DNA of 64,000 nt, taken from contig NZ_JAMDLH010000001.1 of NCBI RefSeq assembly GCF_023721755.1, positions 1-64,000 on the forward strand, given 5' to 3'. A model generated the notes under the pieces. It did no database searches and had not been told where the DNA came from. It saw only the letters and a list, made by a program, of their open reading frames with translations. The position numbers were made by a program, and so were the translations under genes. This document shows positions 28,510 to 37,098 of this stretch, one piece after another (position 1 is the stretch's first letter; each line of letters opens with the position of its first letter). The DNA comes from Pleomorphomonas sp. NRK KF1 (GTDB lineage: Bacteria > Pseudomonadota > Alphaproteobacteria > Rhizobiales > Pleomorphomonadaceae).

Positions 28510-29358
28510 ATGGATATCTACAAGGAACTCATCCGGGAGCGCGACGCCGGCCGCCGTTCGGCGCTGGTGTCCATCGTGACCCAGTCGGGCTCTACGCCTT
28601 CGGCGACGGCGGCCAAGATGCTGGTGCGGGCCGACGGCACGATCGCCGGCACGGTCGGTGGCGGCGCCGCCGAGGGCAAGGCGATCGAGGTGGCCCTTCA
28701 GGTCATCGAAACGGGCCAGTCGCAGATGCTGGCCATCGACCTCCACAAGAACCCGAAGCTCGATCTCGGCATGATCTGCGGCGGCAACCTGCAATTCTAC
28801 ATCGAGGCGATCATGCCCAACCGCACCGTCTACATCTTCGGCGGCGGTCACGTCGGCCTGATGACCGAGGCCATCTGCCGGACGCTCGGGTTCGAGACGG
28901 TGGTCGTCGACGACCGCGCCGAGTTCGCCAACCCCGAGCGCTTCCCGGCCGCCGCCGGCACCTATGCCGGCCCGCTCGCCGAGACCTCGGCCCATCTCTC
29001 GCCCAACGCCGCGTCGCTGGTGTTCATCGCCACGCGCGGCCATGCGCTCGACCAGGAGGCGCTCGCCTGGGCGCTCGGCACGCCGGCCGGCTACATCGGC
29101 ATGATCGGGTCCAAGCGCAAGGTGCTGACCGTCTACAAGAATCTCGTGGCAGCCGGTTTTGCGCCCGATGCGTTCGCCCGCGTCCGCGCTCCGGTCGGCC
29201 TCGAAATCGGTGCCGAAGGGCCCGAGGAAATCGCGGTCTCCGTGACCGCCGAAATGATCGCCCACATCCGAGGTGCCGACAAGGCCTGTTCGCTGTCGCG
29301 GACCATGGATTGGTGCGGGTCGGCCGAGGAAGGAAAGCCTCTCTCCGTTGCCAGCTGA
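28510..29358 (+). CDS. XdhC/CoxI-family maturation factor for the aldehyde oxidoreductase
   Basis: XdhC proteins bind Moco, help its sulfuration and insert it into xanthine-oxidase-family enzymes. The product is 282 aa: N-terminal XdhC/CoxI domain (SIVTQSGSTPSATAAKMLV, GTVGGGAAEGKAIE), then a Rossmann domain with FGGGHVG at residues 110-116 and GMIGSKRK near 199. The ATG at 28510 has GGAGG five bases upstream; earlier in-frame codons were rejected. It lies 41 bp before the oxidoreductase gene, which is clearly its client. I recall related proteins described as XdhC-family aldehyde oxidoreductase maturation factors. Confidence 0.88.
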   Translation: MDIYKELIRERDAGRRSALVSIVTQSGSTPSATAAKMLVRADGTIAGTVGGGAAEGKAIEVALQVIETGQSQMLAIDLHKNPKLDLGMICGGNLQFYIEAIMPNRTVYIFGGGHVGLMTEAICRTLGFETVVVDDRAEFANPERFPAAAGTYAGPLAETSAHLSPNAASLVFIATRGHALDQEALAWALGTPAGYIGMIGSKRKVLTVYKNLVAAGFAPDAFARVRAPVGLEIGAEGPEEIAVSVTAEMIAHIRGADKACSLSRTMDWCGSAEEGKPLSVAS

Positions 29359-29399
29359 TTGGGGATGCTGTGACGGACGCTACAACCTAGGAGGAAGAC

Positions 29400-32165
29400 A
29401 TGAAACGCATTTCCCTGAATGTGAACGGCGTTGAGCGCTGGGTCGTCGCCGATCCCAAGCGGTCGCTCGCCGACGTGCTGCGCGAGCAGATGATGCTGAC
29501 GGGCTGCAAGGTCTGCTGCGCCGACGGCCAGTGCGGTTCCTGTACGGTTCTGATCGACGGCAAGCCCATCCGCGCCTGTGTGACGCCGATGGAGAAGCTG
29601 GCCGCCGGTGCCAAGATCGTCACCATCGAGGGCATCGGCACGCCCGAGAACCTGCATCCGCTGCAGATCGCCTGGATGGCCCACGGCAGTGCCCAGTGCG
29701 GCGTCTGTTCGCCCGGCTTCATCATGTCCGCCAAGGCGCTTCTGGACAAGACCCTCACCCCGACGCGCGAGGAAGTCCGCGCCTGGTTCCATCGCAACCG
29801 CAATCTCTGCCGCTGCACCGGCTACAAGCCGCTGATCGACTCCGTGATGGACGCCGCCGCCATCATGCGCGGCGAGAAGACCATTTACGACGTCATGCCG
29901 AAGGCCAAGGAAGACGGCTCCATCCTCGGCACCGAATACATCCGTCCGTCGGCGGTCGCCAAGGTCACGGGCACCTGGGACTTCGGCGCCGACGTGGCGC
30001 TCAAGATGCCGGTCGGCACATTGCGCCTGGCGCTCGTTCAGGCCGAGGTGAGCCACGCCCTCATCAAGAACATCGACACGTCCGAAGCCGAGAAGATGAT
30101 CGGCGTCGAGCGGATCATCACCTGGAAGGACGTGGGCGGCAAGAACGCCATCACCGGCCTCATCACCTTCCCGACCAACAAGGGTGACGGCTGGGATCGT
30201 CCGATCCTGTGCAAGGAGAAGATCTTCCAGTTCGGCGACGCCATCGCCATCGTCGCCGCCGACACCGAGGAGCATGCCCGCGCCGCGGCCAAGAAGGTCA
30301 AGGTCGACCTCGAAGTGCTGCCCGCCTACATGTCCGGCTTCGCGGCGCTCGCGCCCGACGCCATGGAAATCCACCCCGGCGTTCCCAATGCCTACTACGA
30401 ACAGGGCGTCGTCAAGGGCGCCGATACCGCGCCGCTGATGTCCAGCGCCGCCGCCATGGTCGACATCACCACCTACTGCTCGCGCCAGCCGCACCTCCAT
30501 CTGGAGCCGGACTGCGGCGAGGCCTTCGTCGATGACGACGGCGTGCTGACGATCCTGTCGAAGTCGATCGGCGTGCACCTGCACCACGCCATGATCTGCC
30601 CCGGCCTCGGCATTCCTCCCGAGAAGCTCCGGCTGATCCAGAATCCGACGGGCGGCACCTTCGGCTACAAGTTCTCGCCGACCATGGAAGCGCTGCTCGG
30701 CGTCGCCGCGCTTGTCACCAAGAAGCCGGTGTCGCTGGTCTACGATCAATACCAGAACATCACCTACACCGGTAAGCGCAGCCCGGCGAACATCAACATC
30801 CGCCTCGCCTGCGACAAGAACGGCAAGCTCACCGCCATGGAAACCGACTGGTGGCTCGATCACGGCCCCTATTCGGAATTCGGCGATCTGGTGACGTTGC
30901 GCCAGGCCCAGTTCACCGGCGCCGGTTATCACCTCGAGAACATCCGCGGCAAGGGCCGCACGGTGGCGACCAACCATGCCTGGGGCTCGGCCTTCCGCGC
31001 CTACGGCTCGCCGCAGTCCTTCCTTGCCTCGGAAATCGCCATCGACATGCTGGCCGAGAAGATGGGCGAGGATCCGTTCGAGTTCCGCTACAAGAACCTC
31101 TACAACGAGACCTCGACGACGCCGACCGGCCAGAAGCCGGAAGTGCTGGTTCTGCCGCAGCTGTTCGACATGATCCGGCCGAAGTACGAGGAAGCCAAGA
31201 AGCGCTGCGCCGAGTTCAACAAGGCCAACAGTGAAAAGAAGCGTGGCGTCGGCGTTTCGCTCGGCATCTACGGCTGCGGTCTCGACGGGCCCGACAGCTC
31301 GGAAGCCCGCGTCGAGATGACGCCGAGCGGCTTCATCGTCCACTCCGGTTGGGAAGACCACGGCCAGGGTGCCGACCTTTCCGCCCAGACCATGGCGCAT
31401 GAAGTGCTGCGCGCCGCCGGCGTCAAGCCCGAGCAGATCAGCCTTGTCATGGCCGATACCTTCGGGCCGAACTCCGGCCCGGCCGGTGGCAGCCGCTCCA
31501 ACGTCTTCTCCGGCAACGCCATTCGCGTTTCGGCGGAGATGATGCTCAACGCCATGAAGAAGCCGGACGGCAGCTATCGCACGTACAAGGAGATGGTGGC
31601 CGACAACATTCCGCTGTCCTACGACGGCAAGTGGGTGGCGGCGGCCTGCACGGATTGCTCGCCCGACACGGCCCAGGGCAACCCGTTCCCGATCTACATG
31701 TACGAGGTGTTCCTGCCGGAAGTCGAGGTTGATCTTGAGACCGGTGAGACCAAGGTGGTCAAGTTCACCACGTCGGTCGATGTCGGCACCATCATCAACA
31801 AGGCGACGGTGGACGGCCAGATCTACGGCGGTCTCGCCCAGGGCATCGGTCTTGCCCTGACCGAGGACTTCGAGGACCTGGAGCTGCACACCACGCTCAA
31901 GGACTGCGGCATCCCCTATCCGAAGGACGTTCCCGACGACATCGAGATCCTCTATCTCGAAACGCCGCGCGACCTCGGGCCGTTCGGGGCCGCCGGTGTC
32001 GGCGAAGCGCCGCTCACCGCGCCGCATCCGGCCATCCTCAACGCCATCAACAACGCCTGCGGCGTGCGCGTGTTCCGCGTTCCCGCCTTGCCGGAGGTGA
32101 TCAGGATGGGGCTCGAGGCCAAGGCCGGAAAGTCCACCACGAAGTCTGAACTCCAGCACAACTGA
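29400..32165 (+). CDS. Molybdenum aldehyde oxidoreductase, MOP type
   Basis: Single-chain xanthine-oxidase-family enzyme oxidising aldehydes to acids with a Mo cofactor and two 2Fe-2S clusters, without FAD. The product is 921 aa (MOP of Desulfovibrio gigas is 907). Cluster cysteines fall at 40, 45, 48, 60 and at 100, 103, 137, 139, and the catalytic glutamate at 869 in GVGEAPLT. These are the positions I know for D. gigas MOP. Long stretches such as ITGLITFPTNKGDGWDRPIL are shared. There is no signal peptide, so it is cytoplasmic. The family uses the MCD form of the cofactor. AGGAGGAAG precedes the ATG. The physiological aldehyde is not evident. Confidence 0.95.
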   Translation: MKRISLNVNGVERWVVADPKRSLADVLREQMMLTGCKVCCADGQCGSCTVLIDGKPIRACVTPMEKLAAGAKIVTIEGIGTPENLHPLQIAWMAHGSAQCGVCSPGFIMSAKALLDKTLTPTREEVRAWFHRNRNLCRCTGYKPLIDSVMDAAAIMRGEKTIYDVMPKAKEDGSILGTEYIRPSAVAKVTGTWDFGADVALKMPVGTLRLALVQAEVSHALIKNIDTSEAEKMIGVERIITWKDVGGKNAITGLITFPTNKGDGWDRPILCKEKIFQFGDAIAIVAADTEEHARAAAKKVKVDLEVLPAYMSGFAALAPDAMEIHPGVPNAYYEQGVVKGADTAPLMSSAAAMVDITTYCSRQPHLHLEPDCGEAFVDDDGVLTILSKSIGVHLHHAMICPGLGIPPEKLRLIQNPTGGTFGYKFSPTMEALLGVAALVTKKPVSLVYDQYQNITYTGKRSPANINIRLACDKNGKLTAMETDWWLDHGPYSEFGDLVTLRQAQFTGAGYHLENIRGKGRTVATNHAWGSAFRAYGSPQSFLASEIAIDMLAEKMGEDPFEFRYKNLYNETSTTPTGQKPEVLVLPQLFDMIRPKYEEAKKRCAEFNKANSEKKRGVGVSLGIYGCGLDGPDSSEARVEMTPSGFIVHSGWEDHGQGADLSAQTMAHEVLRAAGVKPEQISLVMADTFGPNSGPAGGSRSNVFSGNAIRVSAEMMLNAMKKPDGSYRTYKEMVADNIPLSYDGKWVAAACTDCSPDTAQGNPFPIYMYEVFLPEVEVDLETGETKVVKFTTSVDVGTIINKATVDGQIYGGLAQGIGLALTEDFEDLELHTTLKDCGIPYPKDVPDDIEILYLETPRDLGPFGAAGVGEAPLTAPHPAILNAINNACGVRVFRVPALPEVIRMGLEAKAGKSTTKSELQHN

Positions 32166-32275
32166 GTTCTGACAGTCGAGGAGCTACCCGCCCGCTCCTC
32201 GAACATGCGGGCGGCCCGACCTCTCCCGGGCCGCCCGTAACCCATTTGCCTCCACAACGACGCATCGAGACGATC

Positions 32276-34612
32276 ATGGATGGCGATCAGGTCAAGGCTT
32301 GGGAAGCGCTCTGCATCGAGGAACAGCCGCCGGCTTGCACCGCCGCCTGCCCCCTGCGCGTCGACGCGCGTGCCATGGCCGAGAAGATGGCCGCCGGCGA
32401 TTTCGTCGGCGCCATGGGCCTTTATGCCCGTGTCGTTCCTTTCCCCGCCATCATCGCCCATATCTGCGAACACCCTTGCGAGACGGCTTGTCGCCGGGCC
32501 GAAGCCGGCGGCGCCGTCCGCCTCGGCGCGCTCGAACGGGCGCTCGTCGAGGAGGCCTATCCGACAGTGCGTCGCACCGCCCAACGGGCGCGCAAGCCGA
32601 AGCGGATCGCCATCGTCGGCGCCGGTCTGGCCGGCCTCACGGCAGCGTCCGACCTCGCCATGAAGGGCCACGCCGTCACTGTTCTTGAGGCGGAGGCCCG
32701 CCCGCTCGAACGGCTTCGCCACGACATCGACCCGGCCGTACTGCCGCCATCGGCGATCGAAGCCGACCTCGGCGCGCTCATCGGGCTCGGCATCGATATC
32801 CGCTGTCGGCAGCGGGTGACCGGCGACGCCGGACCATCGTCGCTCGACGATCTCATCGCCAACTATGACGCCGTTCTTCTCGCCATCGGGCCCGGTCCTG
32901 CCATCCAGTTCTCCGGAACGCTGCGCCTCACGTCCGCCGGGCGACTCGATCTCGACCCGCAGACGCTGGCGAGTTCGCACCCGACCGTGTTCGGCAGCGG
33001 CCTGCATGGCGGTGATGACGAGACTTACTCCGCCATCCTGTCGGTTCGCGACGGCCGGCGGGCGGCGGTGTCCATCGACCGCTTCCTGCAGGGCGCCTCG
33101 CTGACGGCGAGCCGTGCAGACGACACCGCCACCGGCACCTGCCTTTATGTGAACACGGCCCGCCATGCCGACGTGCCGCCCGTCCAACCGGCCGATCCCG
33201 CCGCCGGCTACTGCCATGCCGAGGCCATGGAGGAAGCGGCCCGCTGTTTCCCCTGCCATTGCCTCGAATGCGTCAAGGCCTGCGCCTACCTCGCCCACTA
33301 CAAGACCTATCCGAAGCGGGCGGTTCGCGAGATCTACAACAACGACTCGATCGTCATGGGCAACCGCAAGTCCAACCGGATGATCGACAGTTGCGCCCTG
33401 TGCGGCCTCTGCGAGACGCTCTGTCCGAACGACCTCGCCATGGGCGATGTCTGTCTCGACGCGCGGCAAAGCATGGTCGAGCGCGGTCACATGCCGGCCT
33501 CTCACCACGACTTCGCACTGCGCGACATGGCCTTCAGTCGCTCCGACGAGATCGCCTTCGTCCGCCATCAGCCCGGCCACGACCGAAGCGCCGTGCTGTT
33601 CTTCCCGGGCTGCCAGCTCCCGGCTTCCGCGCCGCACCAGGTCGAGGCGATCTATCGCCATCTCTGCGACCGGCTGCCGGGCGGCGTCGGCTTCATGCTC
33701 GATTGCTGCGGCGCGCCGGCACACTGGTCCGGCCGCCGGGAGCTACACCAGGAGGTGCTCGATCATCTCCGCGCCGTCTGGGAAGAGCAGGGGCGACCAC
33801 GCATCGTCACGGCCTGCTCGACCTGCCTGAAGCAGATCGGCGAGTTCCTGCCGGACATCCCCGTCGTTTCGCTCTGGACGGAACTCGCAGCCATTGGCCT
33901 GCCGGAGGCCGCCGCGCCACGACCCGTTGCACGGCCGCTCGCCATCCACGATCCCTGCACCAGCCGGCATGCCCTCGACGTTCAGGCGGCGGTGCGCTCG
34001 ATCGCCGCTTCGCTGGGCGCCGAGGTTCGCGAACTCACCGGCGCCGAGAAAACCACCTGCTGCGGCTACGGCGGCCTCGTCTCCTTCGCCAACCCCGAGG
34101 TCGGCAACGCGTTCGTCGACCGGCGCATCGAGGAAAGCGATGACGATTTCCTCGCCTATTGCGCCATGTGCCGCGACAACTTCGCCCGGCGTGGCAAGCG
34201 CGCCCTTCATCTCCTTGACCTTGTCTTTCCCGAGGCGGACGATCCGGCGGCGCGCCCCGACCCCGGCTTTTCCGGCCGTCGCGACAATCGGCTGCGTTTG
34301 CGCCGTCGCCTCTTGCGCGACCTCTGGGGAGAAAGCATGAGCGATCCCGTTCCCTCCGTCACCCTCGTCATAGCCGACGCCGTCCGCGCCGATATCGAGC
34401 GCAAGCTGCTGCTCGTCGACGACATCGCCGAGGTGATTGCCGAAGCGCAAAGAACCGGGCGCATGCTGAAAGACAGGGCGAGCGGCCGCTTCACCGCTTC
34501 CGGTCGCATCGGCACGGTGACCACCTGGGTCGAGTTCGAACCGATCGAAGGCGGCGGCTTCCTCGTCCATCGCGCCTATGGCCATCGCATGCAGGTCGAG
34601 GTGAAGTCATGA
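32276..34612 (+). CDS. FAD/NAD(P) and Fe-S cluster oxidoreductase, likely redox partner of the aldehyde oxidoreductase
   Basis: Multidomain cytoplasmic protein of 778 aa. An N-terminal GltD-like Fe-S domain has Cys21, 25, 64, 68, 72. An FAD fold follows with IVGAGLAG (113-120). A dicluster region has Cys324, 327, 329, 332, 336 and Cys373, 376, 379, 383. Next comes a CCG (heterodisulfide reductase/GlpC-like) region with FFPGCQ, LDCCGAP, ACSTC, HDPC, TTCCGYGG and YCAMC. From Met688 a separate domain of about 91 aa follows. An internal ATG at 34337 has a GGGGAGA site and might also be used. It lies 110 bp after the oxidoreductase gene. I infer it takes electrons from the 2Fe-2S clusters; the name I recall for relatives is pyridine nucleotide-disulfide oxidoreductase/dicluster-binding protein. 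Confidence 0.82.
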   Translation: MDGDQVKAWEALCIEEQPPACTAACPLRVDARAMAEKMAAGDFVGAMGLYARVVPFPAIIAHICEHPCETACRRAEAGGAVRLGALERALVEEAYPTVRRTAQRARKPKRIAIVGAGLAGLTAASDLAMKGHAVTVLEAEARPLERLRHDIDPAVLPPSAIEADLGALIGLGIDIRCRQRVTGDAGPSSLDDLIANYDAVLLAIGPGPAIQFSGTLRLTSAGRLDLDPQTLASSHPTVFGSGLHGGDDETYSAILSVRDGRRAAVSIDRFLQGASLTASRADDTATGTCLYVNTARHADVPPVQPADPAAGYCHAEAMEEAARCFPCHCLECVKACAYLAHYKTYPKRAVREIYNNDSIVMGNRKSNRMIDSCALCGLCETLCPNDLAMGDVCLDARQSMVERGHMPASHHDFALRDMAFSRSDEIAFVRHQPGHDRSAVLFFPGCQLPASAPHQVEAIYRHLCDRLPGGVGFMLDCCGAPAHWSGRRELHQEVLDHLRAVWEEQGRPRIVTACSTCLKQIGEFLPDIPVVSLWTELAAIGLPEAAAPRPVARPLAIHDPCTSRHALDVQAAVRSIAASLGAEVRELTGAEKTTCCGYGGLVSFANPEVGNAFVDRRIEESDDDFLAYCAMCRDNFARRGKRALHLLDLVFPEADDPAARPDPGFSGRRDNRLRLRRRLLRDLWGESMSDPVPSVTLVIADAVRADIERKLLLVDDIAEVIAEAQRTGRMLKDRASGRFTASGRIGTVTTWVEFEPIEGGGFLVHRAYGHRMQVEVKS

Positions 34613-34815
34613 GCGGCCTATCCGCAGAGGTTCCCGACCTCGTCTGTGCCCGCTGCGACAAGCCGCTGGAAATGCGAAAGGTTGAGGCGAGCTATCTTGG
34701 CCAGACCTTCCCGGTCGAGCTGCCCTGCTGCCCGTCTTGCGGCTTCGTCTACGTGTCCGAGGAGCTCGCCTCGGGTCGGATGCTGAAGGTCGAACAGGCG
34801 CTGGAGGACAAGTGA
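34609..34815 (+). CDS. Small Cys-rich redox/zinc protein (DVU_1557-like)
   Basis: A 68 aa protein with two metal-binding pairs, CARC at 13-16 and CCPSC at 40-44, separated by a beta-rich stretch. The shape is that of a zinc ribbon or a rubredoxin-like site. It is coupled by ATGA overlap to the FAD/Fe-S gene and overlaps the methyltransferase start by one base. As I recall, relatives beside MOP genes are named DVU_1557 family redox protein. An electron-carrier role is inference. Confidence 0.75.
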   Translation: MSGLSAEVPDLVCARCDKPLEMRKVEASYLGQTFPVELPCCPSCGFVYVSEELASGRMLKVEQALEDK

Positions 34816-35483
34816 TGGAGAAGTCCGCGTCCTTTCCTGGACTGTTCGGCTGCGGCTGCGTCGAGGGCGCGGCCGGCGAATGGCTGCGACCCGGCGATGG
34901 AGCGATCGTCAGGGAGCTGTTCGAGCGGTCGGGGCTTCGCCTCGGCGCCAAGGTGCTCGACGTCGGCTGCGGAGCCGGCGAGAGCCTCGCCTGGCTGGAG
35001 CGTCACGGCTACTCCGGCATCGGCGTCGACCGCGACGAGAGGACGCTGGCGATTGCCGCTTCGCGCGTGAAGTCGGCGCTTTTCCATGGCGACGGGGCGC
35101 GGTTGCCATTCGCCAGCGCCTGTCTCGATGCCATACTCTCGGAATGCAGTCTTTCCCAGATGGCGGACCGGCGCGCGGCGCTCGGCGAGTGGTGGCGCGT
35201 GCTGAGGCCCGGTGGCCGGCTGCTGCTCGCCGACGTCGACTGGCCAAGCGACGACGGGCGGGACGGCCTCGCCGAAGATATCGAACGTGCCGGTTTCGCC
35301 ATTCTCGTCGACGAGGACAGGTCGGACGTGTTCGCCGGCTTCGTCGCTCGCTTCATCTTCCACTATGGCTCGCTCGATCCCCTGTGGGGCGAGCGCGGCT
35401 GCGCCACCGCCGACCGCCGGCCCCGCTATCGGCTGTTCGTTGCCGAGCGGATCGCCGAACCGTCAGGGATCTCACGTCCATGA
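34815..35483 (+). CDS. Class I SAM methyltransferase of the MOP cluster (DVU_1556/TrsM-like)
   Basis: A 222 aa methyltransferase. The SAM motif VLDVGCGAGES lies near residues 43-53, the acidic residue after strand 2 in GIGVDRDE, and the post-motif RVLRPGGRLLLADVDWP. The N-terminus has an unusual FGCGCVEG cysteine pair. The ATG overlaps the previous stop (TGATG). In the Desulfovibrio-type neighbourhood the corresponding gene always lies beside the radical SAM and C-GCAxxG-C-C genes, as far as I recall. The substrate is unknown. Confidence 0.78.
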   Translation: MEKSASFPGLFGCGCVEGAAGEWLRPGDGAIVRELFERSGLRLGAKVLDVGCGAGESLAWLERHGYSGIGVDRDERTLAIAASRVKSALFHGDGARLPFASACLDAILSECSLSQMADRRAALGEWWRVLRPGGRLLLADVDWPSDDGRDGLAEDIERAGFAILVDEDRSDVFAGFVARFIFHYGSLDPLWGERGCATADRRPRYRLFVAERIAEPSGISRP

Positions 35484-35935
35484 GCGAGGAATCCTTTCGT
35501 GTCGCCGAGTTGCTGATCGACGATTTCAAGTGCAGCCACATCCTGATGCGGCTCGCTCTCGAAGCGCAGGGCCGCGACGATCCCGACCTCGTGCGCGCCA
35601 TGTCTGGCCTTGCCCTCGGCATGGGGCAGGGCTTCAACTGCGGTGCGCTGTCGGCGGGCTGCTGCGCCATCGGCTACTACGCCGGACGTGGAAGCGACGG
35701 CGAGCGCGAGCATCCCGAGTTGGCGGCCATGCTCGACGACTTCACCGGCTGGTTCAACGCCGCCGCCACCGGCCAGTACGGCGGGATCGACTGCTCTGCG
35801 ATCATGCAGTTCGACGAAGGGCTGAAGCATGAGCGCTGCCCGGCATTGATCCTCGCCACCTGGGCCAAGATCAAGGAAACGCTTGCCGACCATGGGGTAG
35901 ATATCACGGTACCCCCTGAGGAGGAGAACCCGTGA
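35480..35935 (+). CDS. C-GCAxxG-C-C family protein (DVU_1555-like)
   Basis: A 151 aa helical protein with the family signature Cys54-GALSAG-Cys61-Cys62 and further cysteines at 18 and in DCSAIMQ and ERCPALI, suited to binding a metal or Fe-S cluster. No signal peptide or membrane segment. It overlaps both neighbours by four bases (ATGA and GTGA). Proteins with this motif are often redox-associated but mostly uncharacterised. Confidence 0.78.
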   Translation: MSEESFRVAELLIDDFKCSHILMRLALEAQGRDDPDLVRAMSGLALGMGQGFNCGALSAGCCAIGYYAGRGSDGEREHPELAAMLDDFTGWFNAAATGQYGGIDCSAIMQFDEGLKHERCPALILATWAKIKETLADHGVDITVPPEEENP

Positions 35936-37098
35936 GTGATCCGGTCATGTCTGGGCCATCGAGCATCGCCGTCGTGGTACTGGCCGCCGGCTGGTCGTCG
36001 CGGATGGGTGCGCTGAAACCGCTGCTGCCATTCGGCAACGACACCGTCCTCGGGCACGTGCTTTCGACCATCGAAGCCGCCGCCGTCGGGCCGGCCTACG
36101 TCGTCGTCGGCAACGAGGCCGAACGGGTGGCTTCGGTAGCTGAGGTTCGAGGCGCGGTGGCGGTGGCAAATCCGGCCTTCGCCGACGGCATGATGTCCAG
36201 CATCAAGGCCGGAATCTCAGCTTTGCCCGACACGGTGGACGGAGTGATGATCCTGCCGGTCGACGTGCCGCTCGTCAGGGTGGATACCTTGAGCCGGATC
36301 GCCGAAAGCGCCAGGAAGGGTGAGGCGTGCGTGCTTCGCTCGACCTTTCGCGGCCGCCCCGGGCATCCGCCCTTCGTTCATCGCCGGCTGTTCGCCGAGA
36401 TTCTTGCCGCATCGTCGAAGATGACGCTGCGCGACATTCTCGACCGTCATCAAGACGAGGCTCAGTCGGTCGCCGTGATCGATAGTGGCATGGTGCGCGA
36501 CATGGATTATCCCGACGACTATCGCCGTCTGGCCGCGTCGTTGCCCCATCGCCGCCACCCCGACGAGGCGGAGTGCGAGGCGATGCTGGAGGCCGCCGAC
36601 ACGCCCGAACCGACGCGTCGCCACTCCCGTGCCGTCGCGCGGCTGGCGGTCGACATCGCCGCCCGACTGACTGCCGGGGGGCATGCACTCGACACCACGG
36701 CCGTCCGTGCCGGAGCGCTCCTGCACGACATCGCCAAGGGCGAATCCGACCACGCCGCCGCCGGTGCCCGGCGTGTCGCCGCGTTCGGGTTTGCCGAGGT
36801 GGCCGAGATCGTCGCGGTCCATATGGAATGCGCCATCGAACCGGGAGAGCCGATCGATCCGCGTCACGTGGTGTTTCTTGCCGACAAGCTCGTCAAGGGC
36901 GAGCAGCGTGTCGGGATCGAGGAGCGCTTTGCTCCGGCATTCACGGCTTTCGCCTCCGATCCCGCCGCGCTGGCCAGCGTTCGGCGCCGCCATGCCGCCG
37001 TCGCGGCCGTGCTCGCGGCGGTCGAAGCGGTGACCGGGCCTCTCCCTGACGCTCATGGTGTTGGCGAGCCCGACGCTCTGGTGGAGAGCGGACGATGA
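35932..37098 (+). CDS. MobA/MocA-like nucleotidyltransferase fused to an HD domain (DVU_1551-like)
   Basis: Residues 10-200 form a MobA-like NTP transferase with LAAGWSSRMGALKPLLPFG (Arg24, Lys29) and the Mg-binding LPVDVPLVR. This fits CTP:molybdopterin cytidylyltransferase, which makes the MCD cofactor that MOP enzymes carry. Residues 220-370 form an HD-type phosphohydrolase-like domain (HSRAVARLAVD, LLHDIAKGESDH). Total 388 aa; MocA alone is about 190-200. The start is GTG after GAGGAGGAG, overlapping the upstream stop. MCD synthesis for the neighbouring enzyme is the likeliest role; the HD activity is unknown. Confidence 0.8.
   Translation: MSDPVMSGPSSIAVVVLAAGWSSRMGALKPLLPFGNDTVLGHVLSTIEAAAVGPAYVVVGNEAERVASVAEVRGAVAVANPAFADGMMSSIKAGISALPDTVDGVMILPVDVPLVRVDTLSRIAESARKGEACVLRSTFRGRPGHPPFVHRRLFAEILAASSKMTLRDILDRHQDEAQSVAVIDSGMVRDMDYPDDYRRLAASLPHRRHPDEAECEAMLEAADTPEPTRRHSRAVARLAVDIAARLTAGGHALDTTAVRAGALLHDIAKGESDHAAAGARRVAAFGFAEVAEIVAVHMECAIEPGEPIDPRHVVFLADKLVKGEQRVGIEERFAPAFTAFASDPAALASVRRRHAAVAAVLAAVEAVTGPLPDAHGVGEPDALVESGR

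Noticed and set aside
29133-32159. A 1,008-codon open frame on the - strand opposite the aldehyde oxidoreductase gene
   Set aside because: It is an antisense shadow produced by GC-rich third positions; its translation is low-complexity and has no family features, while the + strand gene is unmistakable.
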